Shown: one piece after another, positions 58,237 to 64,000 of the stretch
Position numbering within the stretch: position 1 is the first letter of the stretch
Layout of the letters: each line of letters starts with the position of its first letter
NCBI RefSeq assembly: GCF_900249755.1
Contig: NZ_LT976853.1
Coordinates: 2,143,274 to 2,207,273 of the forward strand
DNA: 64,000 bases
From: Cupriavidus taiwanensis
GTDB taxonomy: Bacteria; Pseudomonadota; Gammaproteobacteria; Burkholderiales; Burkholderiaceae
Direction: 5' to 3'
Position numbers and translations under genes: made by a program
Notes under the pieces: model-generated
Told to the model about the DNA's origin: nothing
The model's input: the letters and a program-made list of their open reading frames with translations, nothing else
Databases searched by the model: none

Positions 58237-58494
58237 TCAGCCTCCGGTCACGGGCGGGAAAAACGCAACTTCGCAGCCGTCGGCAAGCGCGGTATCGGCG
58301 CGCGCCACGGCGTGGTCGACGGCCATGCGCAATGCGCGGCCCTCGGCCAGGGTCTCGGCCCACGCGCCGCCGCGCCGGATCAGCCAGTGGCGCAATTCGC
58401 CCACGGTGCGCACCTCGGCCGGTACCTCGGCGCGCTCGGCGGAGACGTCGAGTTGTTCGCGCACGCTGGCAAAGAATCGGAGTTCGATGATCAT
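58237..58494 (-). CDS. moaD: Molybdopterin synthase sulfur carrier subunit
   Basis: An 85-residue ubiquitin-like protein from ATG 58494 after AGAAGG. It ends in VAFFPPVTGG, and the C-terminal Gly-Gly is the thiocarboxylate site. It lies 41 bases after moeA. Confidence 0.95.
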   Translation of the reverse strand: MIIELRFFASVREQLDVSAERAEVPAEVRTVGELRHWLIRRGGAWAETLAEGRALRMAVDHAVARADTALADGCEVAFFPPVTGG

Positions 58495-58535
58495 CGCTAC
58501 CTTCTGTATCCTGGGCATCCTGGTGATGCCGCCCG

Positions 58536-59774
58536 CTACGCGAGCAGGCCGTCAAACGGAATGAACTGCACGGTGTCGCCGCGCGCGATCGCCTGGTTGG
58601 GCGGATTGTCGATCAGGCCGTCGCCCCACACGGTGGAGGTCAGCACGCCCGAGCTCTGGTTGGGGAACAGCTCCAGCCCGCCCTCGGCATTGACGCGCGC
58701 GCGCAGGAACTCGTTGCGGCGGTCGCCCTTCTTGAGCTCGAAATCCGCGCGCAGCGGCAGGCGCCGCGGCGCCACCTCGGCCACGCCCTGCAGGCGCAGG
58801 ATGAACGGGCGCACGAACAGCAGGAAGGTCACGAAGCTGGATACCGGGTTGCCCGGCAGCCCCAGGAAAAACGCCGGCTCGCTGCCGGTGCCGACCTGCC
58901 CGAACGCCAGCGGCTTGCCCGGCTTGATCGCGATCTGCCACATATCGAGGCGTCCTTCGGCCTCGACCGCCGGCTTGATATGGTCTTCCTCGCCGACCGA
59001 GACGCCGCCCGAGGTAATGATCAGGTCATGCCCCTGCGCCGCGCGACGCAGGGTCTCGCGCGTGGCGGCCAGCGTATCGGGCACGATGCCGAAGTCGCTA
59101 ACCTCGCAGCCCAGGTTTTCCAGCAGGCCGCGCAGCGTGAAGCGGTTCGAGTTGTAGATCGCGCCCGGCTTGAGCGGCTCGCCGGGCATCGCCAGTTCGT
59201 CGCCGGTGAAGAACACCGCGACGCGCACGCGGCGCACCACGTCGAGCTTCGCCTGCCCTACCGACGCGGCCAGCCCCAGCGCCTGCGGCGTCAGCCGCGT
59301 GCCGGCCGGCAGGATCACGCTGCCGGCCTCGATGTCTTCGCCGGCGCGCCGCACCCATTCGCCGGACTGCGGCACGTGGTTGACGATCACGTCTTCGCCG
59401 TCGGCGGTGCATTGCTCCTGCATCACCACGGCATCGGCGCCCGGCGGAATCAGCCCGCCGGTGAAGATGCGCGCGGCGGTGCCGGGTTCCAGCGCCGTGC
59501 CGACATGGCCGGCGGAAATCCGTTGCGACACGCGCAGCCGCGTGCCGGCGGCCGGCACGTCGGCAGCGCGCAGGGCGTAGCCGTCCATCGAGGTATTGTC
59601 GGCCGGCGGCACGCGCAGCGTGCTGGTCACCGGCGCCGCCAGCACGCGGCCGTTGGCGGCCAGCGTGTCGATCGACTCGGCCTGCGCCAGCGGACGGGCG
59701 GCGCCCAGCAGCGCGTCGAGCGCCTGGGCCAGGGTCAGCATCGGGGGGCGGGAAGGTGCTGCGGCTTGGGTCAT
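58536..59774 (-). CDS. moeA: Molybdopterin molybdenumtransferase MoeA
   Basis: A 412-residue protein from ATG 59774. Motifs include RVPPADNTSMDGYALR, the IFTGGLIPPGADAVVMQE loop, TGDELAMPG, the conserved ITSGGVSVGEEDH and the LPGNPVSS region near the end. It inserts molybdate into molybdopterin adenylate. It is followed by moaD and moaE. Confidence 0.96.
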   Translation of the reverse strand: MTQAAAPSRPPMLTLAQALDALLGAARPLAQAESIDTLAANGRVLAAPVTSTLRVPPADNTSMDGYALRAADVPAAGTRLRVSQRISAGHVGTALEPGTAARIFTGGLIPPGADAVVMQEQCTADGEDVIVNHVPQSGEWVRRAGEDIEAGSVILPAGTRLTPQALGLAASVGQAKLDVVRRVRVAVFFTGDELAMPGEPLKPGAIYNSNRFTLRGLLENLGCEVSDFGIVPDTLAATRETLRRAAQGHDLIITSGGVSVGEEDHIKPAVEAEGRLDMWQIAIKPGKPLAFGQVGTGSEPAFFLGLPGNPVSSFVTFLLFVRPFILRLQGVAEVAPRRLPLRADFELKKGDRRNEFLRARVNAEGGLELFPNQSSGVLTSTVWGDGLIDNPPNQAIARGDTVQFIPFDGLLA

Positions 59775-59945
59775 GGTGCGATGTGGGAAAGGGTTGGCCC
59801 ATGAAAAACGGTCCGCGCATTGCCGGCACCCGCGCGCGGGGCTGGCAATCCGGGGACCGTGGTTCGGGCCCGCAGCCTGATTGTAGCGAGTTGGCCCGCA
59901 CCCGGCACGCGGCGGCGCCGCAGCCACGTCCGCGCCACCGCGCGC

Positions 59946-61391
59946 TTACAGGCCGGTGTGGCGGGCGATATAGGCCTTGACCTGCGCGGCGTCGGCCGGC
60001 ATCACCTCGAAGCGCTGCGGCAGGCTCTCGATGCCCTCGAATTTCGCCGGGCGCTCCGGCTCGTGGCCGAGCGCCTCGCGGATGGTGTCGGCGAACTTGG
60101 CCGGCAGCGCGGTTTCCAGCACCACCATCGGCACGCCGGCGCTGAGATGCTCGCGCGCCACCTTGATGCCGTCGGCGGTATGGGTATCGATGGTGACGCC
60201 ATAGCGCGACGACAGGTCGCGGATGGTCGCCAGCCGGTCCTGGTGCGTGCTGCGTCCCGAGACGAAGCCGAACTGGCGGATGCGGTCGAATTCCGGCGTG
60301 CCCGAAAGATCGAAGCCGCCCTGCTCTTCCACGTCGCGGAACAGCGCCGCCAGCTTGCCGGCGTCCTGGCCCAGCAGGTCGAACACAAAGCGCTCGAAGT
60401 TCGAGGCCTTGGAGATATCCATGCTGGGGCTGGAGGTGTGGTAGGTCTCGGCCGACTTGCGCACACGGTAGGCGCCGGTGCGGAAGAACTCGTCGAGCAC
60501 GTCGTTCTCGTTGGTGGCGACCACCAGCTTGTCGATCGGCAGGCCCATCATGCGCGCGATATGGCCGGCGCAGACGTTGCCGAAGTTGCCCGACGGCACG
60601 CAGAACGAGACCTTCTGGCCGGGGCCGTCGGTCGCCAGCAGCCAGCCCTTGAAGTAGTACACCACCTGGGCCACCACGCGCGCCCAGTTGATCGAGTTGA
60701 CCGTGCCGATCTTCTGGCGTGCCTTGAAGGCGTGGTCGTTCGAGACCGCCTTGACGATGTCCTGGGCGTCGTCGAACACGCCGTCGATGGCGATGTTGAA
60801 GATGTTCGGATCCTGCAGGCTGAACATCTGCGCGGTCTGGAACGCGCTCATCTTGCGGTGCGGGCTCAGCATGAACACGCGGATGCCGCGCTTGCCGCGC
60901 ATCGCGTACTCCGCCGCGCTGCCGGTATCGCCCGAGGTCGCACCCAGGATGTTCAGCTCCTGCCCGGCGCGCGCCAGCGCGTACTCGAACAGGTTGCCGA
61001 GCAGCTGCATCGCCATGTCCTTGAAGGCCAGCGTCGGGCCGTTGGACAGGCCCAGCAGCTGCAGCTTCGTGCCGCCTTCCTCGCCCAGCGTGCGCAGCGG
61101 CGTGATGTCGGCGGTGTTGTCGCCGGCGCGCGCGTTGCAGTACACCTCGGGCGTATAGGTCTTGCGCGTCAGCGCACGCAGGTCTTCGGCGGGGATGTCG
61201 TCGCAGAACTTGCGCAGAATCTCGTAGGCCAGGTCGGCATACGGCAGCTTGCGCCAGGCTTCGAGCTCGTCGGCCGTGACCTGCGGATACTGCGCGGGCA
61301 GGTACAGGCCGCCGTCCGGCGCGAGGCCGCCCAGCAGGATCTCGGAAAACGATTGCGGCATCTCGTGGCCGCGGGTCGACTGGTATTTCAT
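59946..61391 (-). CDS. thrC: Threonine synthase
   Basis: A 481-residue protein of the long (proteobacterial) type, beginning MKYQSTRGHE. The PLP-Lys lies in TLAFKDMAMQLLG, and the following GATSGDTGSAA loop holds the phosphate. It makes threonine from phosphohomoserine. It is 21 bases after hom on the same strand. Confidence 0.97.
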   Translation of the reverse strand: MKYQSTRGHEMPQSFSEILLGGLAPDGGLYLPAQYPQVTADELEAWRKLPYADLAYEILRKFCDDIPAEDLRALTRKTYTPEVYCNARAGDNTADITPLRTLGEEGGTKLQLLGLSNGPTLAFKDMAMQLLGNLFEYALARAGQELNILGATSGDTGSAAEYAMRGKRGIRVFMLSPHRKMSAFQTAQMFSLQDPNIFNIAIDGVFDDAQDIVKAVSNDHAFKARQKIGTVNSINWARVVAQVVYYFKGWLLATDGPGQKVSFCVPSGNFGNVCAGHIARMMGLPIDKLVVATNENDVLDEFFRTGAYRVRKSAETYHTSSPSMDISKASNFERFVFDLLGQDAGKLAALFRDVEEQGGFDLSGTPEFDRIRQFGFVSGRSTHQDRLATIRDLSSRYGVTIDTHTADGIKVAREHLSAGVPMVVLETALPAKFADTIREALGHEPERPAKFEGIESLPQRFEVMPADAAQVKAYIARHTGL

Positions 61392-61412
61392 GGCAATCGT
61401 GCGGTCCGGCCC

Positions 61413-62723
61413 TTAGTTCAGTTCTTCCATGCGCAGGCGCGTCACGGCGGACAGCACCGTCGGCAGCGCCTCGATGCGGGCGATGGCGGCGTTGACGTGC
61501 TTCTCGCGCGTGATGTGGGTCAGGATGATGATGTCGGTCTGCGGCTCGCCTTCACGCGATTCCTTCTGCAGCATGGCGTCGATCGAGATGCCGCCCTCGG
61601 CCAGGATGCGCGTGATCTCGGCCAGCACGCCGGTCTCGTCGGACACGCGCATGCGCAGGTAGTACGAGCTGTTGATCTCCTCGATCGGCAGCACCGGCAC
61701 GCTCGACAGCTCGTCGGGCTGGAACGCCAGGTGCGGCACGCGGTGCTCGGGGTCGGCGGTGTGCAGGCGGGTCACGTCCACCAGGTCGGCGATCACCGCC
61801 GAGGCGGTCGGCTCGGCGCCGGCGCCCTTGCCGTAGTAGAGCGTGGCGCCCACGGCGTCGCCCTGCACCAGCACCGCGTTCATCGCGCCTTCCACGTTGG
61901 CGATCAGGCGCGCGGCCGGCACCAGGGTCGGATGCACGCGCAGCTCGACGCCGTCGTCGCGGCGGCGCGTGATGCCCAGCAGCTTGATGCGGTAGCCCAG
62001 TTCCTCGGCGTACTTGATGTCGGTGGCGGACAGCCTGGTGATGCCTTCCACGTGGGCGCGCTCGAACTGCACCGGCATGCCGAAGGCGATCGCGCTCATC
62101 AGCGTGACCTTGTGCGCGGCATCGACGCCTTCGATGTCGAAAGTGGGGTCGGCTTCGGCGTAGCCCAGTTGCTGCGCTTCCTTCAGCACCACGTCGAAAT
62201 CCAGGCCCTTGTCGCGCATCTCCGACAGGATGAAGTTGGTGGTGCCGTTGATGATGCCGGCGATCCACTGGATGCGGTTGGCGGTCAGCCCTTCGCGCAG
62301 CGCCTTGATGATGGGGATGCCGCCGGCCACCGCGGCCTCGAACGCGACGATCACGCCCTTCCTGCGCGCGGCTTCGAAGATCTCGTTGCCGTGCACGGCC
62401 AGCAGCGCCTTGTTGGCGGTGACCACGTGCTTGCCGTTCTCGATCGCCTTGAGCACCAGCTCGCGCGCGATGCCGTAGCCGCCGATCAGCTCGATGACGA
62501 TGTCGATGTCGGGGCGGTTGACCACCTCGTTGGCATCGCTGACGATCTCCACTTCCCCGTTGGTCAGTTCGCGCGCGCGCTCGGTATTGAGATCGGCCAC
62601 CACGGCAATCTCGATGCCGCGGCCGGCGCGGCGACGAATTTCTTCCTGATTGCGCTTGAGCACGTTGAACGTGCCGCTACCGACGGTACCGATGCCGAGC
62701 AGGCCGACTTTGATTGGGTTCAT
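61413..62723 (-). CDS. hom: Homoserine dehydrogenase
   Basis: A 436-residue protein. The N-terminal nucleotide-binding loop is GLLGIGTVGSGT, the catalytic domain contains GIINGTTNFIL and YAEADPTFDIEG with the active-site Lys region, and a C-terminal ACT domain (about 350-430) gives feedback control. It reduces aspartate semialdehyde to homoserine. It lies between the aminotransferase gene and thrC. Confidence 0.97.
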   Translation of the reverse strand: MNPIKVGLLGIGTVGSGTFNVLKRNQEEIRRRAGRGIEIAVVADLNTERARELTNGEVEIVSDANEVVNRPDIDIVIELIGGYGIARELVLKAIENGKHVVTANKALLAVHGNEIFEAARRKGVIVAFEAAVAGGIPIIKALREGLTANRIQWIAGIINGTTNFILSEMRDKGLDFDVVLKEAQQLGYAEADPTFDIEGVDAAHKVTLMSAIAFGMPVQFERAHVEGITRLSATDIKYAEELGYRIKLLGITRRRDDGVELRVHPTLVPAARLIANVEGAMNAVLVQGDAVGATLYYGKGAGAEPTASAVIADLVDVTRLHTADPEHRVPHLAFQPDELSSVPVLPIEEINSSYYLRMRVSDETGVLAEITRILAEGGISIDAMLQKESREGEPQTDIIILTHITREKHVNAAIARIEALPTVLSAVTRLRMEELN

Positions 62724-62771
62724 GGAAAATCTTCTCTGTTGCTATGGATGAGTTGCGCGCCGCCGGCGAAA

Positions 62772-64000
62772 TCAGGCGGCCGCCTTGCCGTGGCGTTTTC
62801 GGTACGCCTCGAGGAAGCGCGCGATGCGGCCGATGGCCTCGCGCAGGTCTTCCTCGTGCGGCAGGAACACGATGCGGAAATGGTCGGGCTTGGCCCAGTT
62901 GAAGCCCGAGCCCTGCACCAACAGCACCTTGGACTCCTGCAGCAGTTCATAGATGAACTCCTGGTCGTCCTGCACCGGGTACATCGACAGGTCGAGCTTG
63001 GGAAACAGGTACAGCGCCGCCTTGGGCTTGACGCAGGTGACTCCCGGGATCGCGGTGATCAGCTCGTAGGCCAGGTCGCGCTGGCGGCGCAGGCGCCCGC
63101 CTTCGTTGACCAGGTCATTGATGCTCTGGTAGCCGCCCAGCGCGGTCTGGATCGCCCACTGGCCCGGCACGTTGGCGCACAGGCGCATCGACGAGAGCAT
63201 GTTCAGGCCTTCGATGTAGTCGATCGCCGGGCGCTTGTCGCCCGACACCACCATCCAGCCGGCGCGATAGCCGCACGAGCGGTAGTTCTTCGACAGGCCG
63301 TTGAAGGTCACCGTCAGCACGTCGGTCGACAGCGAGGCGATCGAGGTGTGGGTATTGCCGTCGTACAGGACCTTGTCGTAGATCTCGTCGGCAAAGATGA
63401 TCAGCCCATGCTCGCGCGCGATCGCGACGATCTCGAGCAGCAGTTCGTCCGAATACAGCGCCCCGGTCGGGTTGTTCGGGTTGATGATGACGATGGCCTT
63501 GGTATGCGGCGTGATGCGCGCGCGGATATCGGCCGGGTCGGGCATCCATTCGTTGGACTCGTCGCAGATATAGTGCACCGGCGTGCCGCCCGACAGGCTG
63601 ACCGCGGCGGTCCACAGCGGGTAGTCCGGCGCCGGCACCAGCACTTCGTCGCCGGTATTGAGCAGCGCGTTGACCGCCATTACGATCAGCTCGGAGGCGC
63701 CGTTGCCCACATAGATATCGTCCAGGCCGACGCCTTCGATATTTTTTTGCTGGGTATAGTGCATGATCGCCTTGCGCGCGGCGAAAATGCCCTTGGAATC
63801 AGAATAACCTGCCGAATTCGGCAGGTTTCGCATCATGTCCTGCTGAATTTCTTCGGGGGCGTCGAAGCCGAACACGGCCAGGTTGCCGATATTCAGCTTG
63901 ATGATCTTGTGCCCTTCTTCCTCCATCTGCTTGGCCTTTTCCAGCACCGGCCCGCGGATGTCGTAGCAAACGTTATTGAGTTTGTTGGATTTCTGGATGG
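62772..64000 (-). CDS. alaA: AlaA-like alanine/glutamate aminotransferase (partial, start beyond window)
   Basis: A class I PLP aminotransferase that continues past the window end: translation of the last bases gives IQKSNKLNNVCYDIRGP ahead of the first internal start, the conserved AlaA N-terminus. The PLP-Lys is in SLSKNYRSCGYRAGW-type sequence (FNGLSKNYRS). The rest matches AlaA of E. coli and relatives, which makes alanine from pyruvate. In many betaproteobacteria it precedes hom and thrC, as here. The start codon is probably a few codons beyond position 64000. Confidence 0.92.
   Translation of the reverse strand, partial: IQKSNKLNNVCYDIRGPVLEKAKQMEEEGHKIIKLNIGNLAVFGFDAPEEIQQDMMRNLPNSAGYSDSKGIFAARKAIMHYTQQKNIEGVGLDDIYVGNGASELIVMAVNALLNTGDEVLVPAPDYPLWTAAVSLSGGTPVHYICDESNEWMPDPADIRARITPHTKAIVIINPNNPTGALYSDELLLEIVAIAREHGLIIFADEIYDKVLYDGNTHTSIASLSTDVLTVTFNGLSKNYRSCGYRAGWMVVSGDKRPAIDYIEGLNMLSSMRLCANVPGQWAIQTALGGYQSINDLVNEGGRLRRQRDLAYELITAIPGVTCVKPKAALYLFPKLDLSMYPVQDDQEFIYELLQESKVLLVQGSGFNWAKPDHFRIVFLPHEEDLREAIGRIARFLEAYRKRHGKAAA

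Overview
The window is high-GC, densely coded DNA from a betaproteobacterium, most likely a Cupriavidus chromosome. The main reasons are a phasin gene next to an acetoacetyl-CoA reductase gene (the phaP3-phaB3 arrangement of C. necator), a 3-hydroxybutyrate oligomer hydrolase, split glyoxylate-shunt genes, a Bug-type solute receptor and a Burkholderiales-style sulfate/sulfonate supercluster. Most genes lie on the minus strand. The assignment comes from family recognition by reading; no database search was run.

Layout. 1-7 kb holds the start of an MscS-type channel, an enolase-superfamily enzyme, two divergent DUF1801 proteins, a Bug receptor, an SbmA/BacA-like ABC exporter and a lipoprotein. 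6.6-9.4 kb has a ferritin-like protein, a universal stress protein and phaB3/phaP3. 9.7-16.3 kb carries the glyoxylate shunt (aceB and aceA), with a type II haloacid dehalogenase, a LysR regulator, a second Usp with an FNR-like promoter and an M48 lipoprotein between them. 16.6-24.4 kb holds an epoxide-hydrolase-like protein, an AIG2/GGCT protein, an RraA-like protein, a TPP enzyme, an MFS transporter, a LytTR/LytS-type two-component pair and an Mpo1-like membrane protein.

24.7-36.3 kb is one sulfur-acquisition block on the minus strand, in transcription order sbp, ssuE, ssuA, ssuD, ssuC, ssuB, a degenerate EAL protein, an RBBP9/YdeN-like hydrolase, cysT, cysW, cysA, cysB. It imports sulfate, imports sulfonates and releases sulfite from them, and ends in the pathway regulator. 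A ferritin-like gene and a small membrane ORF follow.

37.7-41.6 kb is visibly less GC-rich than its surroundings. It carries a tight three-gene operon: a GNAT/heme-oxygenase-like diiron protein fusion, an MFS transporter and a MetZ-like PLP enzyme. A GlxA/AraC-family regulator is divergent to it. I see this as the best candidate for an undescribed system, probably making and exporting a small amino-acid-derived molecule.

42.7-56.4 kb contains hairpin repeats, clpB with a sigma-32-type promoter, a MaoC-like protein, a 3HB-oligomer hydrolase, an acyl-CoA ligase, a complete Liv-type ABC transporter and a TetR regulator with a likely operator. 56.5-64 kb holds an alpha/beta hydrolase, the fluoride channel gene crcB, molybdopterin genes (moaE, moaD, moeA), then thrC, hom and a partial alaA-like aminotransferase gene cut by the window end.
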